Assembly: GCA_030602245.1 (NCBI GenBank)
Contig: JAUWAC010000001.1
Location: 124,001-188,000, forward strand
DNA: 64,000 nt
Direction: 5' to 3'
Source: Marinobacterium sp.
Lineage (GTDB): Bacteria; Pseudomonadota; Gammaproteobacteria; Pseudomonadales; Balneatricaceae
Shown: positions 1 to 11,256 of the stretch, in pieces
Layout: every line of letters starts with the position of its first letter
How positions within the stretch are numbered: the first letter of the stretch is position 1
Position numbers and translations under genes: made by a program
Notes under the pieces: model-generated
The model's database searches: none
Seen by the model: the letters and a program-made list of their open reading frames with translations, nothing else
Told to the model about the DNA's origin: nothing

Positions 1-407
1 CGGAGGGGGCGACGCCGAAGGACGGCCCCAGCGCCGGTATCGGCATGTGTACGGCGTTGGTGTCGGCACTGACGCAGATCCCGGTCCGCGCCGATGTGGC
101 GATGACCGGCGAGATCACGCTGCGTGGTCAGGTACTGCCGATCGGCGGCCTCAAGGAGAAGCTGCTGGCGGCGCACCGTGGCGGCATCAAAACGGTCGTT
201 ATCCCTGACGAAAATCAACGCGATCTGAAAGAGATTCCGGACAATATCAAAGCCGATCTCGACATCAAGCCGGTAAAATGGATCGACGAAGTGCTCGACA
301 TCGCGCTCGCTTATCAGCCCAAACCGCTGTCCGAAGAGGAGGATAAAGTGGTCTCGGCGGAGCCCAAAAACGAGAAGAGTGAGCCCGGTCAACTGAGCAC
401 ACATTAG
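1..407 (+). CDS. lon: Lon ATP-dependent protease, C-terminal fragment
   Basis: This is the last part of Lon, the cytosolic AAA+ serine protease that degrades misfolded and regulatory proteins; the start lies outside the window. The reading frame begins at base 3. The PKDGPSAG motif carries the catalytic serine (codon 30-32), and [10 protein letters not shown] carries the catalytic lysine (codon 153-155), so the Ser-Lys dyad is intact. The protein ends with a charged tail rich in Glu and Lys after the protease domain. hupB follows 138 bp downstream, the usual lon-hupB arrangement in gammaproteobacteria, but with its own promoter. The identification is secure; only the C-terminal protease domain can be judged. 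Confidence 0.97.
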   Translation, partial: EGATPKDGPSAGIGMCTALVSALTQIPVRADVAMTGEITLRGQVLPIGGLKEKLLAAHRGGIKTVVIPDENQRDLKEIPDNIKADLDIKPVKWIDEVLDIALAYQPKPLSEEEDKVVSAEPKNEKSEPGQLSTH

Positions 408-440
408 CCGGAGGCCGCGGCACAAAAGGGCTGCGGCCAG

Positions 441-470
441 TTGACACCCGTTTTGGCCAGTTGGTATAAA
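441..470 (+). promoter_or_regulatory. Predicted sigma-70 promoter of hupB
   Basis: A perfect TTGACA (441-446) is followed after 18 bp by TATAAA (465-470), in the gap between lon and hupB. It would give hupB its own transcription, with a leader of about 65 nt, independent of read-through from lon. Confidence 0.7.
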
Positions 471-545
471 GTGCCTGACTACACGCTGGGTAACGTATTC
501 AGATAGAGCAAAATAACGACTCGATACATATTAAAGGGGAACAAT

Positions 546-821
546 GTGAACAAGTCTGAACTGATCGACGCAATTGCCGATTCAGCCGATATCCCGAAGG
601 CTGCTGCCGGCCGTGCGCTGGACGCTGCACTGGAAGCGGTTACTGGTGCTCTGCAGAAGGGTGAGTCGGTTGCGCTGGTAGGTTTCGGTACCTTTTCCGT
701 GAAGGAACGCGCCGCTCGCACCGGTCGTAACCCGCAGACTGGCAAGCCGATCGAAATTGCTGCTGCGACTCTGCCGACATTCAAGCCTGGCAAGGCTCTG
801 AAGGACGCCGTCAACAAGTAA
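546..821 (+). CDS. hupB: DNA-binding protein HU-beta
   Basis: Small nucleoid-associated protein of 91 residues that bends and compacts DNA as a dimer. It has the full HU/IHF fold: the helical N-terminal half ([10 protein letters not shown]), the GFGTFSV turn, and the DNA-binding arm with the family signature [10 protein letters not shown]. It sits directly downstream of lon, as in most gammaproteobacteria. The start is GTG at 546, preceded by the purine-rich AAAGGGGA at 533-540. An ATG two bases upstream (544) runs straight into TGA, so it cannot start this protein, but it overlaps the GTG. HU-beta rather than IHF or HU-alpha is inferred from the lon linkage and the sequence. Confidence 0.95.
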   Translation: MNKSELIDAIADSADIPKAAAGRALDAALEAVTGALQKGESVALVGFGTFSVKERAARTGRNPQTGKPIEIAAATLPTFKPGKALKDAVNK

Positions 822-854
822 CAGGCGCCGTTCCGTTAGCTGACATCAGGTTCA

Positions 855-931
855 GGAGCGGTAGTTCAGCTGGTTAGAATACCTGCCTGTCACGCAGGGG
901 GTCGCGGGTTCGAGTCCCGTCCGTTCCGCCA
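855..931 (+). tRNA. tRNA-Asp (anticodon GTC)
   Basis: A 77-nt cloverleaf with CCA encoded. The acceptor stem pairs 855-861 with 921-927 (one G-T wobble), followed by discriminator G928 and CCA 929-931. The anticodon stem 882-886/894-898 encloses a 7-nt loop with GTC at 889-891, which reads Asp codons. The T arm contains GGGTTCGAGTCCC. It lies between hupB and ppiD. No integrated element follows it. Confidence 0.97.
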
Positions 932-938
932 GATCAAG

Positions 939-969
939 AAAAGCGCATTCGACCTGAATGCGCTTTTTT
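939..969 (+). terminator. Rho-independent terminator after tRNA-Asp
   Basis: The inverted repeat AAGCGCATTC / GAATGCGCTT (941-950 and 956-965) with a 5-base loop is followed by a T run. It lies 9 bp after the tRNA CCA end and would separate the tRNA transcript from ppiD. Confidence 0.85.
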
Positions 970-1034
970 ATTGAACCTCTATCAACAAAATTGATCCACC
1001 AGCCAGATACGCCAACGTAGGGTGATTGCAGACA

Positions 1035-2912
1035 ATGCTTCAAACCATCAGGGAAAACTCACAGGGGATAATCGCCAAGGTGATCGTCGGCCTGATCGCG
1101 CTGACTTTCGCGTTGTGGGGTGTGGAGTCGCTGGTCAGTCTGACCAACCGGGAACCGGCACCGGCCGAGGTTAACGGCGAGGAGATTACCCAGCAGCAGC
1201 TGTTCCAGGGGATGGAGCTGCAGCGCCGTCAGCTGCTCGCCCAGATGGGCGAAAACGCCGATCCGTCCGCCATCGATGACAAGCTGCTGCGCCAGATGGT
1301 GCTGGAAAACCTGATTCAGCGCACTGCGCTGCTGCAGTCCGCTGACGAGATGGGTTTCCACCTGTCCGAGCAGATGGTTGACCAGATTATCGTGTCGACG
1401 CCGCAGTTCCAGGTCGATGGCCGTTTTGATCGCAACCAGTTCGAAGCGGTGCTGCGCAGCGCCGGCTTTACGCCGCTGATGTACCGTGATCTGATCCGTA
1501 AGGAAACATTGCTCGAGCAGGCACAGGCCGGTTACGTGCTGTCCGAATTCGCCACCGACGACGAACTGGCACGGCTGGTGGCGCTGGATCGTCAGACCCG
1601 TGACCTTGCCTACGTCACGCTCGAGGCGAACCCGGAGGCGATCGAGATCAGCGACGCGGAGCTGCAGGCCGCATACGAGGCGCGTCAGAGCGAGTTCATG
1701 ACGCAGGAGGAGGTTGCTGTCGAGTACCTGTTGCTCGACAAGCGCTCGCTGGCAGACCCGCAGGCGGTGTCCGAGGCCGATATTCAGGCCGCGTACGATC
1801 GTATGGTCGCAGGCTTTGAGGCGCAGGAAGAGCGTTCGGCCCGGCATATTCTGGTTGATATCACCGCTGAACGTGACGCCGATGCGGCGCTGGCCCGTGC
1901 CAACGAGCTGCGTGATGAGATTCTTGCCGGTGCCGATTTTGCCGAGGTTGCCAAGCGTGAGTCTGCGGATCTCGGTTCTGCCGAAGAGGGCGGTCAGCTG
2001 GGCTTCAACCCGCGTGGCGTGTTCGTCGAGCCGTTTGAAGATGCGCTGTTCGCACTGGCGCCGGGTGAGGTGTCTGAGCCGGTACGGACCGAGTTTGGCT
2101 ACCACCTGATCCAGCTCGACGACGTGCGCGAAACCGAAGTGCCGGCCCTGGCCGAGGTTGAAAACGAACTGCGTGAGCAGGTCGCTGATGAGCAGGCGGA
2201 GCTGGATTACGTCGCCGCATTGGAGCGACTGGCCGATCTGACCTTCTCGTCATCCGATCTGCAGGCGGCTTCCGAGGAGCTGGATCTGCCGATCCGTAGC
2301 ACCGGATTCTTCTCCCGTCAGGGCGGCAGTGATCGGATCAGCGCCTCTCCCCGTGTGGTGGAAGCCGCATTCGGCGACACGGTGCTGCAGGAGCAGCTGA
2401 ACAGCGATCCGATCGAACTCGACAGCGGCCGCACCGTTGTGATTCATCTGAAAGAGCATCGCGAGCCGCGTCAGCTGGCGCTGGACGAGGTGCGTGACCA
2501 GCTGCTGCGTGAACTGCGCAGCGAGCGTGCCGCAGAGCAGGTGGCCGCACAGGCGCAGCAGTGGGTTGAACGGCTGCGTGGCGGTGAGTCGCTGGACGCG
2601 ATCGCCGAAGGTCTCGAGTGGGTTGAGGCACTGGGTGTTGATCGTGGCTCAGAGGCGGTCCCCGCCACCGTGCTGCGTGAGGTATTCGCGATGCCGGCGC
2701 CGGAGCAGGATGGCACGACCTACGCCAGCGTGGCACTGGCGGGCGGCGATCAGGTGATTATCGCCCTGCGTGGTGTGACCGAAGGCGATAGCAAGCTGTC
2801 CGACGAGGAGCGCAGTGCGCTGGCCAACATGATTGCGAACCAGCGTGGACAGCAGGTCTATCAGGCGCACGCCGAGGCCCTGCTGGAAGCGGCGGAGATC
2901 GAACGGAACTGA
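1035..2912 (+). CDS. ppiD: Peptidylprolyl isomerase PpiD (periplasmic SurA-like chaperone)
   Basis: Membrane-anchored periplasmic foldase that assists newly secreted proteins leaving the Sec translocon. The 625-residue product has a short cytosolic N-terminus, one membrane anchor (about residues 13-33), a SurA-type chaperone region, and a central parvulin (rotamase) domain at about residues 265-365 recognisable by RSARHILV, GGQLGFNPRG and FGYHLIQLD. A further C-terminal chaperone part follows, as usual for PpiD (E. coli about 620 residues). ATG 1035 is chosen because AGGGTGA at 1019-1025 is correctly spaced; the in-frame TTG at 1026 would sit on that site. The lon-hupB-ppiD order supports the name. 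Confidence 0.93.
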   Translation: MLQTIRENSQGIIAKVIVGLIALTFALWGVESLVSLTNREPAPAEVNGEEITQQQLFQGMELQRRQLLAQMGENADPSAIDDKLLRQMVLENLIQRTALLQSADEMGFHLSEQMVDQIIVSTPQFQVDGRFDRNQFEAVLRSAGFTPLMYRDLIRKETLLEQAQAGYVLSEFATDDELARLVALDRQTRDLAYVTLEANPEAIEISDAELQAAYEARQSEFMTQEEVAVEYLLLDKRSLADPQAVSEADIQAAYDRMVAGFEAQEERSARHILVDITAERDADAALARANELRDEILAGADFAEVAKRESADLGSAEEGGQLGFNPRGVFVEPFEDALFALAPGEVSEPVRTEFGYHLIQLDDVRETEVPALAEVENELREQVADEQAELDYVAALERLADLTFSSSDLQAASEELDLPIRSTGFFSRQGGSDRISASPRVVEAAFGDTVLQEQLNSDPIELDSGRTVVIHLKEHREPRQLALDEVRDQLLRELRSERAAEQVAAQAQQWVERLRGGESLDAIAEGLEWVEALGVDRGSEAVPATVLREVFAMPAPEQDGTTYASVALAGGDQVIIALRGVTEGDSKLSDEERSALANMIANQRGQQVYQAHAEALLEAAEIERN

Positions 2913-2937
2913 TATCACCCGCGCACCGAGCTGACAC

Positions 2938-2975
2938 AAAAAGGCCACCAATTCGTCAGGATTGGTGGCCTTTTT
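2938..2975. terminator. Bidirectional terminator between ppiD and yejF
   Basis: A 12-bp perfect stem, AAGGCCACCAAT at 2941-2952 with ATTGGTGGCCTT at 2961-2972 and an 8-base loop, is flanked by A and T runs on both sides. It sits between two convergent genes and should stop transcription from either side. Confidence 0.92.
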
Positions 2976-3014
2976 CATGGGCCGCGGGTGTCGCCGCGCC
3001 CGGGTGTTACGGCA

Positions 3015-4603
<1,589 letters not shown>

Positions 4604-4607
<4 letters not shown>

Positions 4608-5635
4608 AGGCTCTTCCTCGGGTCAAACGCATCGCGCACCGCTTCACCGATGAAGATCAGCAGCGTCAGCATCAGCGACAGCGCGACGAAGGCGGTAATG
4701 CCCAGCCAGGGGGCGTGCAGGTTCTCCTTGCCCTGGGCGACCAGTTCTCCCAGCGAGGGGGAACCGGGCGGCAGGCCGAAGCCGAGAAAATCCAGCGCGG
4801 TCAGGGTGACGATGCCGCCGTTGAAGATAAACGGCATGAAGGTCAGCGTTGCCACCATCGCGTTCGGCAGTACATGGCGATACATGATGCGCGTATCGCT
4901 CAATCCGAGCGCCCGCGCGGCCCGGACATATTCCAGGTTGCGCCCGCGCAGAAACTCGGCCCGCACCACATCGACCAGATTCATCCACGAGAACAGCAGC
5001 ATGATGCCGAGCAGCCACCAGAAGTTGGGCTCGACCAGACTGGCCAGAATGATCAGCAGGAACAGCACCGGCAGGCCGGACCAGATCTCGATGAAGCGCT
5101 GAAACAGCAGGTCGGTCTTGCCGCCGTAGTAGCCCTGTACGGCACCGGCCATAACGCCGATAACCGAGCTGGCCAGCGTCAGCACCAGCGCGAACAGCAC
5201 GGAGATGCGAAAGCCGTAGATCAGTCGCGCCATAACATCGCGGCCCTGATCGTCGGTGCCGAGCCAGTTTTCGGCCGAGGGCGGTGATGGCGCAGGCACT
5301 GGCAGATCGTAGTTGATGGTGTCGTAGCTGAAGCGGATCGGTGGCCACAGCATCCAGCCGCCGGCATCGGCAATCAGCCCCTGAATATACGGATCCTTGT
5401 AGTCGGCGGGAGCGTCAAACTCGCCGTTGAAGTCCAGCTCCGAATAGGTGGTCAGCAGCGGTGAGCGCAGCTCGCCCTGAAAACCGATCAGCAGCGGCTT
5501 GTCGTTGGCGATCAGCTCGGCACACAGGCTCAGTCCGAACAACAGCAGGAAGATCCACAGCGACCAGAAGCCACGGCGGTTGCGGCGGAACAGGTGCAGA
5601 CGGCGGCGCTGAATCGGCGACAGTCTCACGCTCAC
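4604..5635 (-). CDS. yejE: Oligopeptide ABC transporter permease YejE
   Basis: Inner-membrane permease of the Yej oligopeptide importer, 343 residues. The N-terminal sequence, the [11 protein letters not shown] anchor and the phrase [14 protein letters not shown] match the YejE family closely. The periplasmic insert is followed by the DppC-type permease core with the EAA loop around [21 protein letters not shown], which contacts the ATPase. The protein ends [15 protein letters not shown], as in the E. coli protein. The start is GTG at 5635, overlapping the yejB stop by 4 bases; a second in-frame GTG two codons later is a less likely alternative. It pairs with YejB as a heterodimer. Confidence 0.94.
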
Positions 5636-6726
5636 ACCTCCCGGCTTTCGAAATCGATGCGCGGGTCAACGAAGGTGTAGGTCAGGTCCGACACCAGCTT
5701 CAGCAGCAGCCCCACCAGCGTGAAGATATACAGGGTACCGAAGATCACCGGATAGTCGCGGTTGATGACCGCCTCATAGCCGAGCAGACCGAGGCCGTCG
5801 AGGGAGAAGATCACCTCGATCAGCATGGAGCCGGTGAAGAAGATGCCGATCAGGGCCGCCGGCATCCCGGCGATGATCAGCAGCATCGCATTGCGAAACA
5901 CGTGGCCATACAGCACGCCGGACTCGTTCAGCCCCTTGGCGCGGGCGGTCAGTACATACTGTTTGTGAATTTCATCGAGAAAGGCGTTCTTGGTCAGCAT
6001 CGTCAGCGTCGCAAAGCTCGATACCACGGAGGCCAGTACCGGCAGGGTCAGGTGCCAGAAGTAATCGAGAATCTGCTGCCCCAGTGTCATCTCGTCAAAG
6101 CCCGGGGAGGTGAGGCCGCGCAGCGGGAACCATTCGAGATAGGTGCCGCCGGCGAACAGCACAATCAGCAGAATCGCGAACAGGAAGTTCGGGATCGCAT
6201 AACCGACGATGACGATGCTGCTGGTCCAGACATCGAACGGCGTCCCATCGCGCACCGCCTTGCGGATACCGAGCGGAATCGAGATCAGGTAGGTGATCAA
6301 CGTGGTCCAGAGTCCCAGCGAAATCGACACCGGCATCTTTTCGATGATCAGTTCGACGACGGTCTTGTCGCTGTAAAAACTACGGCCGAAATCGAACGTC
6401 AGGTAATCGCCGAGCATCTTCAGGAAGCGCTCGTGGGGTGGCTTGTCAAAACCGTACAGCTGCTCGATCTCCGCGATCAGCGCCGGATCGAGCCCCTGTG
6501 CGCCGCGGTAGCCGCCGCCGTCGCCGGCTTGAGAGCCGGCGGCGATATCGGACTGGGCACCGGCACCGATCCGGCTGGTCGCCTCGACACCGAGTCCCTG
6601 CAGGTGGGCGATCGTCTGTTCGACCGGTCCGCCGGGCGCCAGTTGGACGATGATGAAGTTCAGCAACAGGATCCCGAACAGGGTCGGGATCATCAGCAGC
6701 AGTCGGCGCAGAACATAGGGTGCCAT
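5632..6726 (-). CDS. yejB: Oligopeptide ABC transporter permease YejB
   Basis: Inner-membrane permease of 364 residues, partner of YejE. It starts with the typical [14 protein letters not shown] first membrane helix, then has a periplasmic stretch containing a Gly-rich insert (about residues 60-80) and the DppB-type permease core with the coupling loop [24 protein letters not shown] 6726 is chosen because its A is the last base of the yejA stop (TGATG), a classic coupled start. An upstream GTG at 6741 lies inside yejA and is less likely. It ends in the overlap with yejE. Confidence 0.93.
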   Translation of the reverse strand: MAPYVLRRLLLMIPTLFGILLLNFIIVQLAPGGPVEQTIAHLQGLGVEATSRIGAGAQSDIAAGSQAGDGGGYRGAQGLDPALIAEIEQLYGFDKPPHERFLKMLGDYLTFDFGRSFYSDKTVVELIIEKMPVSISLGLWTTLITYLISIPLGIRKAVRDGTPFDVWTSSIVIVGYAIPNFLFAILLIVLFAGGTYLEWFPLRGLTSPGFDEMTLGQQILDYFWHLTLPVLASVVSSFATLTMLTKNAFLDEIHKQYVLTARAKGLNESGVLYGHVFRNAMLLIIAGMPAALIGIFFTGSMLIEVIFSLDGLGLLGYEAVINRDYPVIFGTLYIFTLVGLLLKLVSDLTYTFVDPRIDFESREV

Positions 6727-8531
6727 CAGGGCTTGACCCACCAGGTATCAAAGCCGAGTGCATAGCGCGGAGCGGTTTTGGGCATCGCAAACTTGTCCCA
6801 GTAGGCCACCCGATAGGCGTTGATGTGGTACTGCGGAATCACATAGTGGTTCCACTGCAACACCCGGTCCAGTGCCCGACAGCGCAGTACCAGCTGTTCG
6901 CGGTTTGGGGCCTGAATGATCTGCTCGACCAGATAGTCGACCGCGGGATTGCGGATGCCGATCAGATTGCGGCTGCCCGGCTGGTCCGCCATGCTCGAGT
7001 GCCAGTAGTCACGCTGCTCGTTGCCGGGCGATGTGGACTGGCCAAAGCCGCTGACAATCATGTCGAAGTCGAACTGACGCACCCGGTTGATGTACTGCGA
7101 GACATCGACGATACGAATGTTGGCGCTGATCCCCATGCGCTCGAGGTTGCGGATAAAGGGCGCAACGACGCGCTCGAATTCCTTCTGCACCAGCAGGATT
7201 TCGAACTGCATCGGCTCGCCGTCGGCGTTGCGCAGGGTGCCGTTGTCCAGTTCCCAGCCAGCCTCGCGCAGCAAGCGCAGGGCATCGCGTAACTGGCCGC
7301 GGATCCGGCCATCACCGTTGGTGGTCGGTGCACGGTAGACCTCGGTGAACACCTGCGGGGGGACCTGATCGCGGATCGGCTCGAGGATCTTCAGCTCCTC
7401 GGCATCCGGCAGCGCGGTGGCCGCCATGTCGGAGTTGGAAAAATAGCTGTGGCTGCGCGTGTAGGCGCCGTAGAACAGGTTCTGGTTGGTCCATTCGAAA
7501 TCGAACGCATAGGCCAGCGCTTCGCGCACGCGGGCATCGGCGAACATCGGGCGCCGGGTGTTCATGATGAACGCCTGCATGCCGGTCGGGTTATCGTGCT
7601 CGATGCGTTGCTTGACGATGCGGCCATCGTCGAACGGGGCGCCGGTATAGCCGGTGGCCCAGGCTTTGGAGGAGTTCTCTTCGCGGAAGTCATATTCGCC
7701 GGCCTTGAACGCTTCCAGCGCCACGGTGCCGTCGCGGTAGTAGTCGTAGCTGATGCGGTCGAAATTGTGGCGTCCACGGTTGACCGGCAGATCGGCTCCC
7801 CAGTAGTCGGGATTGCGGCGGTAGCTGACCGAACGACCCGGGTCGAAGCTGTCGAGCAGGTAAGGCCCGGAGCCGATCGGTATCTCCAGTGACGGTTTGG
7901 TGAAATCGCGCGTTTCCCAGTAGTGCTTGGGCAGAATCGGTACCTGACCGACGATCAGCGGCAGTTCACGGTTCTCGGTTGCGCCGAATTCAAACCGTAC
8001 CCGGGTGTCGCTCAGGGCGCGAATATCGGAGATGCCGGCGTAGTACGCCTTGTAGAAGGGGCTGCCCTGTTCGCGCAGCAGCGTGAAGGTGTAGACCACG
8101 TCATCGGCGCGCACAGGCTCGCCGTCGCTGAAACGCGCGTGCTCGTGCAGCTCGAACTCGATCCAGCGGCGGTGTGCCGGCAGATAGATCGCCTTTGCCA
8201 GCAGGCCATACTCGGAGAAGGGCTCATCGTCGGCGCGCACGGTCAGACTGTCGTAGATCAGCCCGATCCCTTCGGCGTCGGTGCCCTTGATGATGAACGG
8301 GTTGAAGCTGTCGAAGGTGCCGATCGCGGCGCGACGCACCTCGCCGCCCTTGGGCGCAGCGGGGTTGGTGTAATCGAAGTGTGTGAACTCCGGCGGATAC
8401 TTGAGATCGCCGTGCATCGCCACGCCATGCGCGGCCGGTGGCATCTCATCGGCCAGAGCCAACGGTGACAGCAGCAGGGCGAAACCCAGGGTCAACCCAT
8501 GCAGGCGAGCAGCCAGTTTGCGCAAAGACAC
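6726..8531 (-). CDS. yejA: Periplasmic oligopeptide-binding protein YejA
   Basis: Solute-binding protein of the Yej transporter, 601 residues. After a Sec signal peptide ([18 protein letters not shown], cleavage after ALA near residue 28), the mature protein is an SBP family 5 fold with the usual family features: [19 protein letters not shown] near the start, the [15 protein letters not shown] segment and the [12 protein letters not shown] region. GTG 8531 is preferred because AGGGAG lies 6 bases upstream; the longer in-frame extension lacks a binding site and would spoil the signal peptide. It is the first gene of the coupled yejABEF unit, 62 bp after a small membrane-protein gene. Confidence 0.92.
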   Translation of the reverse strand: MSLRKLAARLHGLTLGFALLLSPLALADEMPPAAHGVAMHGDLKYPPEFTHFDYTNPAAPKGGEVRRAAIGTFDSFNPFIIKGTDAEGIGLIYDSLTVRADDEPFSEYGLLAKAIYLPAHRRWIEFELHEHARFSDGEPVRADDVVYTFTLLREQGSPFYKAYYAGISDIRALSDTRVRFEFGATENRELPLIVGQVPILPKHYWETRDFTKPSLEIPIGSGPYLLDSFDPGRSVSYRRNPDYWGADLPVNRGRHNFDRISYDYYRDGTVALEAFKAGEYDFREENSSKAWATGYTGAPFDDGRIVKQRIEHDNPTGMQAFIMNTRRPMFADARVREALAYAFDFEWTNQNLFYGAYTRSHSYFSNSDMAATALPDAEELKILEPIRDQVPPQVFTEVYRAPTTNGDGRIRGQLRDALRLLREAGWELDNGTLRNADGEPMQFEILLVQKEFERVVAPFIRNLERMGISANIRIVDVSQYINRVRQFDFDMIVSGFGQSTSPGNEQRDYWHSSMADQPGSRNLIGIRNPAVDYLVEQIIQAPNREQLVLRCRALDRVLQWNHYVIPQYHINAYRVAYWDKFAMPKTAPRYALGFDTWWVKP

Positions 8532-8593
8532 TCGATTCTCCCTTTTTGTGGTCTTGAGCACAGTGGTACGCGGTGGCCAGCCGTCGGTGGCGG

Positions 8594-8854
8594 TCAGCCC
8601 TGGACCGGTGTGTCGGTTTTCTGACCCGCAGCCAGTGCTTCGAGGTGACGGTGGCGGTGCTGCCGTTTGGTGCCACGCGCGCGCAGCGCCTGATCCGCCT
8701 GTTGCAGGCGTTGGAGCAGCTCCGTGTCGCCGTCAGCAAGGCCTTTGATCAGGTCCTGGTCGATCCAGTTCCGAATACGTTGATACAGATACCACTTGAA
8801 GGCCAGCGCCAGCACCACCGAGACGGCGATAATAAACAGGCTCAGACTGTCCAT
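8594..8854 (-). CDS. Small single-span membrane protein, unknown function
   Basis: An 86-residue protein I do not recognise. One N-terminal hydrophobic helix (about residues 5-20) is followed by a charged, probably cytosolic, helical tail with WIDQDLIKGLADGD and a run of Arg, His and Gln (RARGTKRQHRHRH). The start is well supported by AGGAGG ending 6 bases before ATG 8854. It lies 19 bp after mltD and 62 bp before yejA on the same strand, so it is probably co-transcribed. The strong ribosome site and correct spacing argue for a real gene; nothing in the sequence indicates its role. Confidence 0.72.
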   Translation of the reverse strand: MDSLSLFIIAVSVVLALAFKWYLYQRIRNWIDQDLIKGLADGDTELLQRLQQADQALRARGTKRQHRHRHLEALAAGQKTDTPVQG

Positions 8855-8873
8855 GCACCACCTCCTGTCGGGG

Positions 8874-10244
8874 TTAGCCCGGGTCTGCCGATGATTCCGG
8901 GTAGAGTATCAGATCCTGCCCGGGACGCAGAGCACGGGCGTCGCGAATGCCGTTCCATTTCACCAACTGTTCGGTACTGACACCGTAACGACGGGCAATG
9001 TTCCACAGGTTGTCGCCACGGCTGACACGATGAACGCGCTTGCCGGAACTGCCTTCGCGCGCGGCCAGACGGCTTGCTTCGCCGGCGCCCCAGGGAGCAG
9101 GGATCAGCAGCGTCTTTCCGGCACGGATACGGTTGGAGGCGAGTTTGTTGCTCTGCCGCAGTACGCTGACGCGGGTATCGAAGCGGGCAGCGATCTCCGA
9201 CAGGGTGTCACCGGGGCGGATCACATAGCGGGTCCAGGTGACGCGCTCGGATGCGGGCAGTTCACTCATGGCGGTGCGAAAACGCTCACTGGTGTCGCGC
9301 GGCAGCAGCAGCCGGTGGGGGCCGGCCGGGTCGGTGGCCCAGCGGCTGAAGCCGGGATTGAGCCGTTTCAGCAGTTTCAGGTCAACGCCGGCGAGCCGTG
9401 CCGCCTTGGCGAGCTCGATCTGTCCCTCGATCGAGACGATCTCGAAGTAGGGCTCGTTCGGCAGCTCGGCCAGGTCCACATTGAATTCGTCGGCACGATC
9501 GATCAGGCGCGCGATAGCGATCAGTTTGGGTACGTAACGGCGGGTTTCGCGCGGCAGCTTCAGGTGCCAGTAGTCGGTGGGTTTACCGGCCGCGGCGTTG
9601 CGTTTGATGGCGCGGGAGACACAGCCCTCGCCGCAGTTGTATGCCGCCAGCGCGAGCAGCCAGTCGCCGTCGAAGCGCTCGTTCAGGTACTGCAGGAAGT
9701 CGAGCGCCGCCTCGGTGGATTCGATGATGTCGCGGCGGCCGTCGTACCACCAGTTGCTCTTGAGGCCGAACAGGTCAGCGGTGCTTGGAATGAACTGCCA
9801 GGCGCCCGAGGCGCGACTGGGTGACTCGGCGAACGGGTCGTAGCTGCTCTCGACGAAGGGCAGCAGCGCAAGCTCCGCCGGCAGCTCGCGCTCGAGCACA
9901 CGATTGAGCACGTAGTGGTAGTAATAGACCGCCTGCTGGGAGGCGTGGCGCATGTAGGCATCGTGGTCGAGAAACCATGCCAGCTGGTCGTCAACGCGGG
10001 GGTGGTCGATGCGGGGTTCGAGCGCGAGGTGCTGCCGCGTCAGCTGCCACAGATCGGCCGGGGGTTGCGGTGCGCGCTGCACCTGCGAGTCGATACGCGT
10101 GAAACGATCCGATGACAGCGATGGCGCTGCCTGCGTTGCCGTCGCCTGCACGCTGGCGGGCTGAGGCTGGGTGGTGGCGGTCTGACAGCCGGCAAGTACC
10201 AGGCCGCCGATGATGGCGGTCATGAGTTTGTAAATCTGCGGCAT
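8874..10244 (-). CDS. mltD: Membrane-bound lytic murein transglycosylase D
   Basis: Outer-membrane lipoprotein that cleaves the glycan strands of peptidoglycan to 1,6-anhydromuropeptides. The 456-residue protein has a lipoprotein signal (LVLAGC, lipidated Cys near residue 20), a lytic transglycosylase domain with catalytic Glu in LPFVESSYDP followed by SGAWQFIPSTA and LALAAYNCG, and two C-terminal LysM modules (RPGDTLSEIAARF and SRGDNLWNIARRYG) that bind glycan. The ATG at 10244 directly follows an in-frame TTG; 10223 is an alternative. The mltD-gloB-yafS-rnhA-dnaQ order matches E. coli and Pseudomonas. Confidence 0.95.
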   Translation of the reverse strand: MPQIYKLMTAIIGGLVLAGCQTATTQPQPASVQATATQAAPSLSSDRFTRIDSQVQRAPQPPADLWQLTRQHLALEPRIDHPRVDDQLAWFLDHDAYMRHASQQAVYYYHYVLNRVLERELPAELALLPFVESSYDPFAESPSRASGAWQFIPSTADLFGLKSNWWYDGRRDIIESTEAALDFLQYLNERFDGDWLLALAAYNCGEGCVSRAIKRNAAAGKPTDYWHLKLPRETRRYVPKLIAIARLIDRADEFNVDLAELPNEPYFEIVSIEGQIELAKAARLAGVDLKLLKRLNPGFSRWATDPAGPHRLLLPRDTSERFRTAMSELPASERVTWTRYVIRPGDTLSEIAARFDTRVSVLRQSNKLASNRIRAGKTLLIPAPWGAGEASRLAAREGSSGKRVHRVSRGDNLWNIARRYGVSTEQLVKWNGIRDARALRPGQDLILYPESSADPG

Positions 10245-10333
10245 CAAACACCAGCCCCCGGTCGCTGCAAGAATTCAGTTGTTGTAAAAATTCCGCAGCA
10301 TTTTATGGGGGCTCCGGGTGTCGGTCAAACGCG

Positions 10334-11107
10334 TCAGAAGTGATTCTTCCACTTGCGCAGGGCGGCCATTACTTCAACTTCGCTGTCCAGCAGTGAGCCG
10401 ATGTGGTTTTCGGCGGCGGTCCTGACTCCGGCGACAGCGGTGCGCATGAACGGGTTGATCCGCTTTTCCTGAGCAATAGTGGAGGGCAGCGTCGGCAGGT
10501 CCTGCTCCCGCTGCTGTTCGCACGCCGCGCGCACCTGTGCGATGTCGCTGTTGTCGGGTTCCACCGCGGCGGCAAATGCCAGGTTGGCCAGCGAGTACTC
10601 GTGGGTGCAGTAGACCTCGGTGTGATCGGGCAGGGAGGCGAAATACTGCATCGCCTCCAGCATCTGTTTCGCGCTGCCCTCGAACAGGCGGCCGCAGCCG
10701 GCGAGGAACAGCGTGTCGCCACAGAACAGCTGCGGGCCCTCATCCGGCTGGAAGTAGCTGATGTGATCCAGCGTGTGGCCCGGCACCGCCCGAATCTGCA
10801 GCCGGTGCCCGAGCAGACGAATCTCGCTGTTGTGACGCAGCGGTGCGGTGATCCCTGCAAACGGGGAGCTCAGTGGCCCGTAGACCGGTACCTCGAAGCG
10901 CTCGCGCAGGGTATCGACGCCGCCGGTATGATCCTGATGGTGGTGGGTGACCAGAATCGCCTCCAGTGTGGCGTCGTTCTGTTCCAGCCATGCCAGCACC
11001 GGCGCGGCATCGCCCGGATCCACCACCGCGACCCGGTCAGGACTGTCGCCCTGCAGGGTCCAGATGTAGTTGTCGTTGAAGGCGGGAATCGGCGTCACTT
11101 TGAACAT
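10334..11107 (-). CDS. gloB: Hydroxyacylglutathione hydrolase (glyoxalase II)
   Basis: Cytosolic metallo-beta-lactamase-fold enzyme that hydrolyses S-lactoylglutathione to lactate and glutathione, the second step of methylglyoxal detoxification. The 257-residue length is typical. The di-metal site is visible as THHHQDHTGG (HxHxDH), GHTLDHISY and FCGDTLFLAGCGR, with CTHEY further on. The C-terminal glutathione-binding part includes EKRINPFMR. ATG 11107 begins the conserved MFKVTPIPAFNDNYIW. It is divergent from yafS and about 90 bp upstream of mltD on the same strand. Confidence 0.96.
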   Translation of the reverse strand: MFKVTPIPAFNDNYIWTLQGDSPDRVAVVDPGDAAPVLAWLEQNDATLEAILVTHHHQDHTGGVDTLRERFEVPVYGPLSSPFAGITAPLRHNSEIRLLGHRLQIRAVPGHTLDHISYFQPDEGPQLFCGDTLFLAGCGRLFEGSAKQMLEAMQYFASLPDHTEVYCTHEYSLANLAFAAAVEPDNSDIAQVRAACEQQREQDLPTLPSTIAQEKRINPFMRTAVAGVRTAAENHIGSLLDSEVEVMAALRKWKNHF

Positions 11108-11214
11108 CTCGCGGCCTCTTGCTGCTCTGGCTCCGGGATCAGGGGCTGCCGAATGCGCCTCACTCTGGCATCATTCGGCCTGCGACTCGTTCCAGTCGCT
11201 GGTCTAGAGTACTT

Positions 11215-11220
11215 TATAAT
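11215..11220 (+). promoter_or_regulatory. Possible -10 element upstream of yafS
   Basis: A perfect TATAAT lies 37 bp before the yafS start in the gloB-yafS divergent gap. No convincing -35 is seen at 16-18 bp; TTCCAG at 11190-11195 is the nearest candidate, with a 19-bp spacer. Confidence 0.45.
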
Positions 11221-11256
11221 ACAGTCACTTGTTAATCTTGGCCGGACAGGCGTCCT

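Noticed and set aside
855-931. tRNA-Asp as attachment site of an integrated element
   Set aside because: No integrase gene or direct repeat of the tRNA 3' end is visible nearby; ppiD follows directly as in related genomes.
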